Notes under the pieces: model-generated | Told to the model about the DNA's origin: nothing | What the model saw: only the letters and a program-made list of their open reading frames with translations | Databases searched by the model: none | Part shown: positions 51,653-60,219 of the stretch, piece after piece | How positions within the stretch are numbered: the first letter of the stretch is position 1 | Layout of the letters: each line of letters starts with the position of its first letter | Made by a program: the position numbers and the translations under genes | Source of the DNA: Rickettsia typhi | GTDB lineage: Bacteria > Pseudomonadota > Alphaproteobacteria > Rickettsiales > Deianiraeaceae | Reading direction: 5' to 3' | NCBI GenBank assembly: GCA_945861725.1 | Contig: CAMAVJ010000001.1 | Coordinates: forward strand, 62,001 to 126,000 | Length of the DNA: 64,000 nt

Positions 51653-54112
51653 TTAATAACCATAAAATTCTCCATTCGAATCCTGTGATTCGGGAAATTT
51701 GTCACCTGTTTTGAAAAACTCTGTAATAATTCCTTCATCTCCTGCGTTTGCTTTTTTTCCTGTTTTATAATTCACCGCAACTGGTGTAATTCCAAATGGC
51801 ATTGGGACTGGTGCGGATGGATATTTTTTAAGAACCTCTTTCATTGTGTCAATAAAAATTGGCATTGCAATTGTTGCACCATATTCATTTCCGAGCGTTT
51901 TTGGTTCATCAAATCCTGCGTAAATTGCAATGATAATTTTATCGTTAAAGCCCACGAACCAAGAATCCTTTGAATCGTTTGTTGTTCCGGTTTTCCCTGC
52001 GATATTTCTACCAAGTGCTTTTCCAGATGGTGCGGCAGTTCCTCTTTGTGCGGTACCTTCTAAGATTGAATAAATTTGGTATGCAACTTGTGGGGAAATT
52101 AACTCTTTGCTTAATTTATTACTTTGAATTGACGGAATGTCGTGTTCATTTTCGCAGTTTTTGCATGTAACAATGTCGCTTTTATAAACAACATTTCCAT
52201 GTCGATCCTGAATGTATTCAATATAAGATGGTGTAATGGTTTTTCCTTGGTTAACATAAGCGGAATAGCCTTGTGCAACTTTAATTGGAGTGACGCTTAT
52301 AGTTCCAAGGGCGGCGGAAAGGTTAATTTCGTCTTGTGGTTTTGCTAGGCCAAAGCGAATGAGCATATTTTTAATTACTTCGTAACCAAGGGTGTCGGCG
52401 AGTCTTACAGTTGGAATATTACGAGAAAGTTCGAGAGATCTTCGAAGGGTGATTGGACCAAGATATTCCATATTGGAATTTTCTGGACGCCAATTTTCTC
52501 CCAAAACAATTGGTTCGTCAACGAAAATTGAAGCCGGTGAATAACCATTTTCAAATGCGGTTTGGTAAATAAATGGCTTAATTGTTGAACCAAGTTGGCG
52601 AAGGCTTTTTGTTGCTCTATTAAAACCATTTGGTGTGTCAAAATAGTCACCAACCATCGCTAGAACTTTTCCATTTTTTGCGTTAATAACGATTGCTCCA
52701 GCGTTTGGTTGTAAAATTGGTTTTGTTAGGAGTGGATTGCGTTTGAATTGTTTCTCAACGGATTTTGGAAGCTTGAGTGCAATAATTTGAGAAGGAGATT
52801 CTCTTTCAAGAAGAATGAGTCCCATATTGTATGGAATATGTTCAAGGGCGATGCTACGAACAAACATACATCTTCCATTTCTGCGAATACCAACTTTCAC
52901 GCTATACATTCCTTCATATTCCAGTGCAACTCCGTATTCGGAGTGTTCACTGGCACGATACCTTGCCACAATATCGCCAAGTTCTGTACACCAGTTTTTT
53001 GTGAATTTTATTGTGTTTAGCGGTCTTCCGTAGCGTGTTTGGTAATCGTTCAGTCGTGTTTGAACTGCGTTAAAAAGCGTTTCCTGAATATGAGAATCAA
53101 TCGTGCTTTTGATATAATATCCATTGGTAAAGAGGTCGTTTATTTTGAGAACTTTCATTTCATTGAGCATAATATGATCCGCAACTGCGTTGTAACCTGA
53201 ACGCTCTTCGTGAAAATCAGATTTTTTTTTGTGTCCAACTGGTGTTTGTTTTGCAACAAATGAAAGTTTATCATCAATAAAACCGTTGATTAACATTTGA
53301 TCGATAACCCAATTTCTACGATTAAGATGTTTTTTGTAATTAGTGCGAGGATTGAGTAGAGATGGTGCCTTTGGAATGGCGGCAAGACTTGCAGCCTCTT
53401 GAATATTAAGGTCTTTTGCATGTTTTCCAAAATACTCAAGTGCTGCACTTTCGATGCCATAAGAATTGTGTCCAAGAAAAATATAGTTGAGGTAGAGTTC
53501 TAAAATTTCTTGCTTTGAAAGCTCGTTGGTAATTATTAACGAAAGTATTATTTCTTTGATTTTACGCTCAAATGTTTTGTCATTTGTAAGGAGCATGTTC
53601 TTTACAAGTTGCTGTGTGATGGTTGAAGCACCTTGAAGGGAGTTATTTCCCGTGATTTTATTTTTAACATTAATAATTGCGGCACGAAATATTCCACGAA
53701 CATCGATGCCAATGTTATCGAAAAAGTGTGCGTCTTCTGCTGCTAAAAAAGCGTTAATAACATGTGGTGGGAGTTCTGAAATCGGGATATATTTGCGTGA
53801 AGTTTGTGCATACTCTTTCATAAGGATGCCGTCTTTTGTGTAAAGTTTTGAAGTTAATTCATAACCGTCTTGACTTATTTTCTTAATATTTGGCATACCA
53901 TTCATATAATATAAAACGGTGGCAAATACAGTTAAAAAGCATAAAATGAATGCACTAAGAAAAATCTTTAGTACAAATTTCCAAACATTTTTTTTATTTT
54001 TCATTTTATTCCTGATTTGATTTCTTACATCTGTTGTTTTAAGAGTAGTGCTTATTTTAATTCCAGCCTTTCGTAGTATGCGTTTTTTATTATGACCGTG
54101 ATTTTCTTTCAT
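51653..54112 (-). CDS. mrcA: Class A penicillin-binding protein 1A
   Basis: A bifunctional peptidoglycan synthase of 819 residues. One transmembrane helix (~44-66) is followed by the GT51 domain (AAEDAHFFDNIGIDVRG, GASTITQQLVKNMLL, ELYLNYIFLGHNSYGIESAA) and the transpeptidase with SxxK in LGSTIKPFIYQTA, SRN in LSRNIPTVRL and KTG in AGKTGTTNDSKDSWFVGF. Complete. With mraY and uppP it shows a working peptidoglycan pathway. Overlaps the RDD gene by 4 bp. Confidence 0.96.
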   Translation of the reverse strand: MKENHGHNKKRILRKAGIKISTTLKTTDVRNQIRNKMKNKKNVWKFVLKIFLSAFILCFLTVFATVLYYMNGMPNIKKISQDGYELTSKLYTKDGILMKEYAQTSRKYIPISELPPHVINAFLAAEDAHFFDNIGIDVRGIFRAAIINVKNKITGNNSLQGASTITQQLVKNMLLTNDKTFERKIKEIILSLIITNELSKQEILELYLNYIFLGHNSYGIESAALEYFGKHAKDLNIQEAASLAAIPKAPSLLNPRTNYKKHLNRRNWVIDQMLINGFIDDKLSFVAKQTPVGHKKKSDFHEERSGYNAVADHIMLNEMKVLKINDLFTNGYYIKSTIDSHIQETLFNAVQTRLNDYQTRYGRPLNTIKFTKNWCTELGDIVARYRASEHSEYGVALEYEGMYSVKVGIRRNGRCMFVRSIALEHIPYNMGLILLERESPSQIIALKLPKSVEKQFKRNPLLTKPILQPNAGAIVINAKNGKVLAMVGDYFDTPNGFNRATKSLRQLGSTIKPFIYQTAFENGYSPASIFVDEPIVLGENWRPENSNMEYLGPITLRRSLELSRNIPTVRLADTLGYEVIKNMLIRFGLAKPQDEINLSAALGTISVTPIKVAQGYSAYVNQGKTITPSYIEYIQDRHGNVVYKSDIVTCKNCENEHDIPSIQSNKLSKELISPQVAYQIYSILEGTAQRGTAAPSGKALGRNIAGKTGTTNDSKDSWFVGFNDKIIIAIYAGFDEPKTLGNEYGATIAMPIFIDTMKEVLKKYPSAPVPMPFGITPVAVNYKTGKKANAGDEGIITEFFKTGDKFPESQDSNGEFYGY

Positions 54113-54732
54113 TTTTTTCGTAAAATTTTTACTCCAGAGATTTTTTCATCAAGAGAAGATATTCCAAATATCATACGTGGGGTATCGCTAAAAAATGCGG
54201 AAATGGTTAATAAAATTACAAATATTCCATCTACACCATTTTTTACAAATGTAAGAATTGCCAGAATTCCGCAAATTGGATATATTAAACGCAGGTGATA
54301 CCAGAACATTGCTTGCCAAATCGTTGGTCTTTCTCCATTTCTGTTGGAAATTGTAAGACCTGCGACTTTCATACCAATTGTTCCGAATTTACATTTTGAT
54401 GCCATAACGACATAGTACGCGGTACCGATTAAAAATGCGAATATTGCACATTTAATGCTCAATTTGTCAATACCAGTTTGGGAAGACATGGCAATAATTT
54501 CAACTGGCGTTGTGACTGATTGTATCATTTCTATAGAACTTTTTGGCAGGGTGAGCATCATCATTTTAAATGTTATGATGAACGCTATAAAGCGTAAAAT
54601 TATCGCGATTGAAAGATCGATTACTTTTTGACCAATTGAGTTAAATGCTGGAACTTTTTCTTTCTTTGTGAGATCTTTAGTGCCTTTATTTTTAATCGAT
54701 TGGCTGTAATTTTCAAGGTCGGATATTTTCAT
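54109..54732 (-). CDS. RDD family membrane protein
   Basis: A 207-residue inner-membrane protein with a charged N terminus and about three or four helices. The RDD landmark appears as KVIDLSIAIILRF and GTIGMKVAGLTISNRNGERP, WQAMFWYHLRLIYP. The family is poorly understood; transport of small solutes has been proposed. ATG 54732, 1 bp after the pdxH stop, is chosen; a longer frame would run deep into pdxH. Confidence 0.8.
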   Translation of the reverse strand: MKISDLENYSQSIKNKGTKDLTKKEKVPAFNSIGQKVIDLSIAIILRFIAFIITFKMMMLTLPKSSIEMIQSVTTPVEIIAMSSQTGIDKLSIKCAIFAFLIGTAYYVVMASKCKFGTIGMKVAGLTISNRNGERPTIWQAMFWYHLRLIYPICGILAILTFVKNGVDGIFVILLTISAFFSDTPRMIFGISSLDEKISGVKILRKK

Positions 54733-54733
54733 A

Positions 54734-55387
54734 TTATGGGTATAAAAGCTTATGTTTCCATGTTGGATTTTGATTTGTATATTGATTGTCAACTTGATTG
54801 CCATCATAAAGGAAGTATTTATGGCGAAGATGGAGTCTGTGTGCACCATCAAGCCAAAATTCAAATTCTTGTGGGGTAATTCGGTAGCCTTTCCAGTGTT
54901 GTGGTCTTTGTGGATGTGGTGTTTTGTTGCGAAATTCTTCGAATTCTTGCTTAAGGTGGTCGTAAGATTGCAGTTCACTTGATTGTTTAGAAACGCATGC
55001 TCCCATTTGGCTTGTTATGTGGCGAGAAGCAAAATATTCATCAGATTCTGCCGTTGAAATTTCTGAAACTGTGCCAAAAATCCTGATTTGCTTGCCAAGT
55101 GGTGCCCAATAAAAGTTAATTTCTGCTTGTGGGTTTTCTTGAAGATTTTGTCCTTTATAAGAATTTCCATTGGTAAAAAAAGTGAACCCGTATTCGTTGA
55201 AATTTTTAAGAAGAACAACTCTGACAGATGGTCTTCCTTTTGTTGAAGATGTTGCAAGGTGCATTGTGGTTGGGTCGGCGATTTCTGGAGTATTCTTTGC
55301 TTGGATCATCCACTTTTTAAACATAGTAAAAGGATTTTGTTCGAAATCTTGGGAAATATCAAACAATTTTGAAACCTTTTCTGGCAT
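54734..55387 (-). CDS. pdxH: Pyridoxamine 5'-phosphate oxidase
   Basis: PdxH makes pyridoxal 5'-phosphate with FMN. The 217-residue protein contains MHLATSSTKGRPSVRVVLLK, FTFFTNGNSYKGQNLQENP, FYWAPLGKQIRIFGTV and the C-terminal FEFWLDGAHRLHLRHKYF. ATG 55387 gives the normal N terminus; an upstream in-frame start would overlap the TTGACA promoter box. Confidence 0.94.
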   Translation of the reverse strand: MPEKVSKLFDISQDFEQNPFTMFKKWMIQAKNTPEIADPTTMHLATSSTKGRPSVRVVLLKNFNEYGFTFFTNGNSYKGQNLQENPQAEINFYWAPLGKQIRIFGTVSEISTAESDEYFASRHITSQMGACVSKQSSELQSYDHLKQEFEEFRNKTPHPQRPQHWKGYRITPQEFEFWLDGAHRLHLRHKYFLYDGNQVDNQYTNQNPTWKHKLLYP

Positions 55388-55432
55388 TTGGCTTAAAAAT
55401 AAACGACTATCGATAGGTCGCTGAAAAAAATG

Positions 55433-55494
55433 AAATGTCAAGGATTTATATGAAAATATAAAACTTGACATTTTTGAAAAATAAAGAATATATT
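55433..55494. promoter_or_regulatory. Divergent pdxH / mlaC promoters
   Basis: AAATGTCAAG (55433-55442) and CTTGACATTT (55464-55473) give divergent TTGACA boxes, as at 11483-11509 but 21 bp apart. Rightward: TTGACA (55465-55470), 18 bp, TATATT (55489-55494), 30 bp before mlaC. Confidence 0.7.
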
Positions 55495-55524
55495 TTATAT
55501 TAAATATTTTTTGCTATAATTACT

Positions 55525-56130
55525 ATGAATTTTGCTATAAAATTGCTTATAATTGCGATACTTGCTATCGTCCCGCTCATTTCAAATGCTGCAGGTGTTA
55601 CTCATCATAATATTGGTGCTCAAGACTGTGAATCTTTTACGAAAAATATCATTGAATATACTCAAAAGAATGTTTCGCTTTCTCAAAAAAAAGCCTTTCT
55701 ACTGCAAAATATTGATACCAAATTTATAACAAAGTTTGTTCTTGGTTCAAGCTGGAGAGCTCTTTCTCCCGAACAAAGAAAGGAATTTTATGAAGTTTAT
55801 TCAAAATATGTTGTGTATAAATACGCGATTTATCTTGGGCAATATAAAGTGTTGTCGTATAAAATTGTTTCTGTAACAAACGATGAACGACGCCCAGAAG
55901 TGTGTAATGTTCTTGCTATGATTACAACAAAAATTAAAGGGGAGAAGACCGAAATTCCACTCGTTGCCGTTGTTGCAAATTCAAATGGTACATTCCTTAT
56001 GCAAGATATTCTATTTAAAAATTTGGGGATTTTACAAATTCAGCAACAGGAAATTTCTGCTATCGTAAAATCTGAGGGTTATGATAAGACTCTTCAAACA
56101 TTGGAGGAATTTGTTGAGTCTCAAAAGTAA
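55525..56130 (+). CDS. MlaC-like phospholipid-binding periplasmic protein
   Basis: A 201-residue exported protein of the MlaC/Ttg2D family, which shuttles phospholipids between the membranes to keep outer-membrane asymmetry. Signal peptide 1-22 (ending SNAAG). Family features: FITKFVLGSSWRALSPEQRK EF-type helix, FYEVYSKYVVYKYAIYLGQY and a C-terminal ILFKNLGILQIQQQEISAIV. MlaD/E/F partners are not in the window. Confidence 0.85.
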   Translation: MNFAIKLLIIAILAIVPLISNAAGVTHHNIGAQDCESFTKNIIEYTQKNVSLSQKKAFLLQNIDTKFITKFVLGSSWRALSPEQRKEFYEVYSKYVVYKYAIYLGQYKVLSYKIVSVTNDERRPEVCNVLAMITTKIKGEKTEIPLVAVVANSNGTFLMQDILFKNLGILQIQQQEISAIVKSEGYDKTLQTLEEFVESQK

Positions 56131-56156
56131 TTTTTTTAAGTATTAATTCGCTTTTT

Positions 56157-57065
56157 ATGATATTCAATTCCCTTGCTTTTGTAAGTTCGTGCTTAATTTA
56201 TTATCTTTTAAGGCGGCATTATGTTACAAAATTTACCCAACCTCAAAGGGAATTATTATCGTCATCGAAGGAAAAGGCGAAAATGAAACCAATTCCATGT
56301 GCTGGGATTGTTTTTTTTATTGTTTTTGCAATTTATTCTCTTGTTCAAGGGCAGATTGATTATAAGTTTTTTACCCTTCTTGGTTTTTTTTTAATAGGAT
56401 TACTTGATGACGTTGGTAAAATTTGGAAGAAATCTCATATTTCATTTTTCAGTGGAAAGTGGAGAATACTCGTTGAAATAATTATTTCAACTTTTTTCAT
56501 ATATAACCTTCTTAATGGAGAATCTTATATTCTAATTGTGAAAGATTTTGTTTTTGTAATTCCACTTTGGTTTGCTGTGCCAATTCTTGCATTTATAATA
56601 ATCGGAACGGCGAACGCTGTGAATTTAACAGATGGACAAGACGCCCTTGCCGGAAAAGTGGTATTAGTCAATTTATTTTTTCTGCTTGCTCTTTTTGGAA
56701 TAAATGGTTCAATACTATTGTTGATATTTTTAATTTTGGCATTTTTGCTTTTTAACACAAAACCTGCGACGATTTACATGGGAGACTCTGGCAGTCTTTT
56801 TCTTGGAGCATTTTTGGCGATTTTCTTTATTACGCATAAAATTGAAGCATTTTTACCTGTGACTGGAATTGTTTTTGTGCTTGAAGCTCTTTCGGTAATT
56901 TTACAGGTTTGTTATTTTAAACTCACGAAAAGAAGGATGTTTAAAATGTCGCCGTTGCATCATCATTTTGAACTTTTGGGTGTGAGCGAGGAAAAAACTG
57001 TGAATTTAGCATTTGTTGTCACGATTCTTGCTTCATTTGCTGCGTTTTTTGTTATTACTTTGTAA
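56157..57065 (+). CDS. mraY: Phospho-N-acetylmuramoyl-pentapeptide-transferase, short form
   Basis: MraY makes lipid I at the inner membrane. The 302-residue, ~9-helix protein shows LIGLLDDVGKIWKK (catalytic DD), GTANAVNLTDGQDALAG, YMGDSGSLFLGAFLA and MSPLHHHFELLGVSEEKTV, the last specific for MraY over WecA. It is ~60 residues shorter than usual, missing the first helix and part of the KxGTPTMGG loop (here MKPIPCAG). ATG 56157 is the only early start. Confidence 0.88.
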   Translation: MIFNSLAFVSSCLIYYLLRRHYVTKFTQPQRELLSSSKEKAKMKPIPCAGIVFFIVFAIYSLVQGQIDYKFFTLLGFFLIGLLDDVGKIWKKSHISFFSGKWRILVEIIISTFFIYNLLNGESYILIVKDFVFVIPLWFAVPILAFIIIGTANAVNLTDGQDALAGKVVLVNLFFLLALFGINGSILLLIFLILAFLLFNTKPATIYMGDSGSLFLGAFLAIFFITHKIEAFLPVTGIVFVLEALSVILQVCYFKLTKRRMFKMSPLHHHFELLGVSEEKTVNLAFVVTILASFAAFFVITL

Positions 57066-57071
57066 CAATCT

Positions 57072-57308
57072 ATGACATATAAACTTTTTTTGGAAGAATT
57101 TGAAAAATCATTGCCAAAATTTATGCAAAGTCGCTCGCGAGAAATTTCCGATGATATAATTGATTTAATGAAATCCGCACTTGAAAAAGATGGGTTAGAA
57201 ATTCGAGGAAAGTTCTCAATGAATGTTGGGGGAAGTGCCGAAAGAAAAACTATCAAGTTTAAAGATTTAACGAAAACCTTACCAGATGATATTGACACTA
57301 AAGGATAA
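57072..57308 (+). CDS. Small hypothetical protein
   Basis: A 78-residue soluble protein 6 bp after mraY. Seen: a helical N half (FLEEFEKSLPKFMQSRSREI, DDIIDLMKSALEKDG) and a short strand-rich part (LEIRGKFSMNVGGS). No family recognised. Position and codon use resemble a real co-transcribed gene. Confidence 0.55.
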   Translation: MTYKLFLEEFEKSLPKFMQSRSREISDDIIDLMKSALEKDGLEIRGKFSMNVGGSAERKTIKFKDLTKTLPDDIDTKG

Positions 57309-57358
57309 TTTCCCAATCAAGGAATTTAGTCTATTAATTTTGGGTTAATAAACAACAC

Positions 57359-57640
57359 CTATTCCATACCAATAACCTTTGGCACGAGGATAAAGTTATC
57401 ACTTTTGACTGGTGTATTTTTTAAAATTACTGAAGGCGAATAAAATTCAGGATTTTCCACTTCGCGAACCGTTCTTGTTTTACTTTCATGTATACTATAA
57501 ATTGGTTCAACACCCGAAACGTCAACCTTCTTAATGGATTCAAGCCAAGAATACATTGTATCTAATTTTTTTTGTGCAATCACGATTTGATTCTCATCAA
57601 GGTGAATTCTTGCAACTTGCATAATTTTACGAATTTCCAT
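57359..57640 (-). CDS. gatC: Aspartyl/glutamyl-tRNA amidotransferase subunit C
   Basis: GatC stabilises the GatCAB amidotransferase that makes Gln-tRNA or Asn-tRNA. The 93 residues have VARIHLDENQIVIAQKKLDT, VDVSGVEPIYSIHE and the C-terminal FILVPKVIGME. Complete. ATG 57640 is chosen. gatA and gatB are elsewhere. A leftward TTGACA near 57698-57703 is a likely promoter. Confidence 0.92.
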   Translation of the reverse strand: MEIRKIMQVARIHLDENQIVIAQKKLDTMYSWLESIKKVDVSGVEPIYSIHESKTRTVREVENPEFYSPSVILKNTPVKSDNFILVPKVIGME

Positions 57641-57707
57641 ATTTTTACAAAATAACACTTGTTACAATCTGTTTGTATTAACAGCTGGGTGAAATCAAAT
57701 GTCAAAT

Positions 57708-57766
57708 AAAAAAACATCTTGTTATTGTGTTCTATCACAGTAGAACAAACTATTTTTTCTTTTTTT
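57708..57766 (+). repeat. 59-bp dispersed repeat, copy 2
   Basis: Matches 49885-49943 at 54 of 59 positions, in the same orientation relative to a following TTGACA-preceded gene (dapD). It contains GTTCTA...TAGAAC as an inverted repeat and ends in T-runs. Confidence 0.85.
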
Positions 57767-57831
57767 CATAATTTGAACTTGACAATTTTTTATTAACTTC
57801 TTCATTTGTCAATGAAAATTTATTTTGCAAT

Positions 57832-58734
57832 ATGAACGACATATCAAAAATATCCGAGTACTTTGCAGAATTACAAGCAAAAACAATAAGATATACCGTT
57901 AAAGTTTCGGAGGATATACAAAAAGTTATTGCAGAACTTGACTCTGGAGAACGAAGAGTTTGCACAAAAATCGGAGATGAATGGATCGTGGATGAAAATA
58001 TCAAAAAAGCAATCCTGCTTTATATGAATATGATGAAAACCTCAATTTTCTCTATTCAATTTGATTCATACATCGCAAACGATGCTACGCCTGCTTTTGT
58101 ACAAAATGCTTACGGTATTCTTGAAAAATCCCCACAGGAGAGCATCAAAAACCAAATGAGATGGTACGACAAAATTCCTCTTAAAACAGCAAACTGGAAG
58201 AATATCAATTTTGAAAATGCAGGTTTTCGAATGGTTCCAGGGGCAATTGTACGATACGGATCTTTTATCGGAAAGAATGCAGTTTTAATGCCATCATTTG
58301 TTAATATCGGGGCGTATGTTGGTTCTGGAACGATGGTTGATACTTGGGCAACAATCGGTTCTTGTGCACAAATTGGCGAAAATTGTCATATTTCAGGTGG
58401 ATCTGGAATTGGCGGAGTACTTGAACCTCTTCAAGCGAACCCTGTGATTATTGGAAATAATTGTTTTATTGGTGCAAGAAGTGAAATCGCTGAAGGCGTT
58501 ATTATTGAAGATGGTGCGGTCATCGGAATGGGAGTGTACATCGGAAAATCAACAAAAATCATCAATCGTGAAACGGGTGAAGCTACTTATGGCAGGGTTC
58601 CAAAAAACTCCGTTGTAGTTTCTGGATCAATTCCAAGCTCTGGCGGTGTAAGTCTTTACGCGGCAATCATTGTGAAACAAGTTGACGATCAAACACGATC
58701 AAAAACATCCATTAACGAATTACTTCGGTCATAA
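57832..58734 (+). CDS. dapD: Tetrahydrodipicolinate N-succinyltransferase
   Basis: DapD succinylates tetrahydrodipicolinate in lysine and diaminopimelate synthesis. The 300 residues have an N-terminal helical domain, [20 protein letters not shown], and the left-handed beta-helix ([60 protein letters not shown]). Full length. It supplies diaminopimelate for peptidoglycan. TTGACA at ~57780 is the likely -35. Confidence 0.96.
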   Translation: MNDISKISEYFAELQAKTIRYTVKVSEDIQKVIAELDSGERRVCTKIGDEWIVDENIKKAILLYMNMMKTSIFSIQFDSYIANDATPAFVQNAYGILEKSPQESIKNQMRWYDKIPLKTANWKNINFENAGFRMVPGAIVRYGSFIGKNAVLMPSFVNIGAYVGSGTMVDTWATIGSCAQIGENCHISGGSGIGGVLEPLQANPVIIGNNCFIGARSEIAEGVIIEDGAVIGMGVYIGKSTKIINRETGEATYGRVPKNSVVVSGSIPSSGGVSLYAAIIVKQVDDQTRSKTSINELLRS

Positions 58735-58759
58735 TATTTATTACTTTTTGTACACTAAC

Positions 58760-58906
58760 ATGATAAAACTATTCAAATTTCTATTTTTTATTGCTATTCT
58801 TTACGGTGCATACTGGCTTTACACTCAAGTTAATGTCAAAATAAATGCACAAAAAGATGCAGCTGAATTCAATAAAACCCACGAGACCGTAGACTTCAGA
58901 AGATAA
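58760..58906 (+). CDS. Small single-pass membrane protein
   Basis: A 48-residue protein with one transmembrane helix (FKFLFFIAILYGAYWLY) and a short charged tail. It lies 25 bp after dapD. No family recognised. ATG 58760 is the first that gives a protein outside dapD. Confidence 0.5.
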   Translation: MIKLFKFLFFIAILYGAYWLYTQVNVKINAQKDAAEFNKTHETVDFRR

Positions 58907-58957
58907 TATTCGAATTATGTAATCGAAGTTGGTATTAGTAAAAAATGAATTAAATTC

Positions 58958-58986
58958 TTGACTTTATACCCTTACAATTTTAATAG
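58958..58986 (+). promoter_or_regulatory. Promoter of iscR
   Basis: TTGACT (58958-58963), 17 bp, TAATAG (58981-58986), 25 bp ahead of the ATG at 59012; one of the best-formed promoters in the window. Confidence 0.7.
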
Positions 58987-59011
58987 ATTTCTTGTAATAT
59001 TTTTCAAAAAA

Positions 59012-59440
59012 ATGTTCCTAACAACACGTGGAAGATATGCCGTTTCCGCAATCATTGACATAGTAACACACAGCAAAGAAAATTTGCCAGTTTCTCTTTC
59101 ACAAATATCCTCAAGACAGCTCATCAGTATATCCTACCTAGAACAAATATTCCTTATGCTCAAAAAACATAATATCGTGCAATCTGTCAAAGGTCCTGGT
59201 GGTGGGTACACACTTGCACGCAAACCAACAGAAATAACGCTTTCTGAAATACTTTTTGCCTCTGGAGAGAAAGTTAAAATGACAAAATGCCAAGGTGAAA
59301 ATAGTTGCGGCGGAACAAAAGAAAAATGCGTAACTCACCACATTTGGCAAGCATTCGAAGAAAAAATTGAAAATTATTTAACATCCATTACTCTTGAAGA
59401 GCTTACAAAACTTGGCCACAATTCTTTGCAACAAAAATGA
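59012..59440 (+). CDS. iscR: Rrf2-family Fe-S-sensing regulator IscR
   Basis: IscR represses iron-sulfur assembly genes when loaded with [2Fe-2S]. The 142 residues have the winged helix (MFLTTRGRYAVSAIIDI, QLISISYLEQIFLMLKKHNI, VKGPGGGYTLAR) and the cluster ligands CQGENSCGGTKEKCVTH (three cysteines and a histidine). Downstream, normally iscS/iscU, there is instead a coupled IleS-domain gene. ATG 59012 matches the family start and the promoter. Confidence 0.92.
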   Translation: MFLTTRGRYAVSAIIDIVTHSKENLPVSLSQISSRQLISISYLEQIFLMLKKHNIVQSVKGPGGGYTLARKPTEITLSEILFASGEKVKMTKCQGENSCGGTKEKCVTHHIWQAFEEKIENYLTSITLEELTKLGHNSLQQK

Positions 59441-60216
59441 CCGTTCAATCCGTACACTTACAAAAATTCCCAGAATTTCAATCAATTCCCTTTTCAGAAG
59501 ATACTATTAAGCAAATGGAGTTTATCCGTAAAATTTGCAATGCAGGACTCTCAATTAGAAAAAAAAATAACATCAAAGCAAGACTACCATTGAGTTCAAT
59601 CTTAATAGCAGGCGATAATATTCTATTAAATGATGAGCTTAAAAATTTAATTCAGGATGAGCTTAATGTTAAAAAAGTCATTTTCCAAAGTGATCTATCA
59701 CAATTTGATTGCACAAAAATCATTAATATTGATGCCTCCAAAGTCGCAAAACGCATAGGAAAAGATTTCCAAACCGTCTTAAAACAAGCAAAGCAAGGTA
59801 TTTACAGCGAACTAAGTGACAATCAAAGTAGAATTGGAATAATTGAAATTGCTGGTTACGAAATCGCAAATGATGAATACGAAATTCAAATCAAACTAAA
59901 CTCTTTAGATGAAAACTATACTTCACTTGATGGCAAGTATTTAATAATACTGGACACAAAAATCACAAAAGATCTTGAAATGGAGGGAACAGCAAGGGAT
60001 TTTGTTCGTATGGTGCAAAATTCTCGGAAAGAAAGAAGCCTTGAAATTACACAAAAAATTACACTAAATTTGAATTTTAACGGTGAAAATATCACAAAAG
60101 AGGCAATTCTTGCAAATATTGATTACATAAACGAGCAGATTCTCGCTTCAAGCGTCTCTTTCGAAATTGCAGATGGAATTAAATTCAATGATGATTTAAC
60201 ATTTAATTTTAATTAG
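59437..60216 (+). CDS. Free-standing C-terminal domain of isoleucyl-tRNA synthetase
   Basis: A 259-residue protein that matches only the C-terminal anticodon-binding/DUF5915 part of the long (~1050-residue) IleS type: TVQSVHLQKFPEF, RKICNAGLSIRKKNNIKARL and DTKITKDLEMEGTARDFVRM. The HIGH and KMSKS catalytic domains are absent. The frame is intact for 260 codons and its ATG overlaps the iscR stop by 4 bp, implying translation. It could be part of a split IleS, a tRNA-binding factor or a decaying fragment. Confidence 0.82.
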   Translation: MTVQSVHLQKFPEFQSIPFSEDTIKQMEFIRKICNAGLSIRKKNNIKARLPLSSILIAGDNILLNDELKNLIQDELNVKKVIFQSDLSQFDCTKIINIDASKVAKRIGKDFQTVLKQAKQGIYSELSDNQSRIGIIEIAGYEIANDEYEIQIKLNSLDENYTSLDGKYLIILDTKITKDLEMEGTARDFVRMVQNSRKERSLEITQKITLNLNFNGENITKEAILANIDYINEQILASSVSFEIADGIKFNDDLTFNFN

Positions 60217-60219
60217 CAC

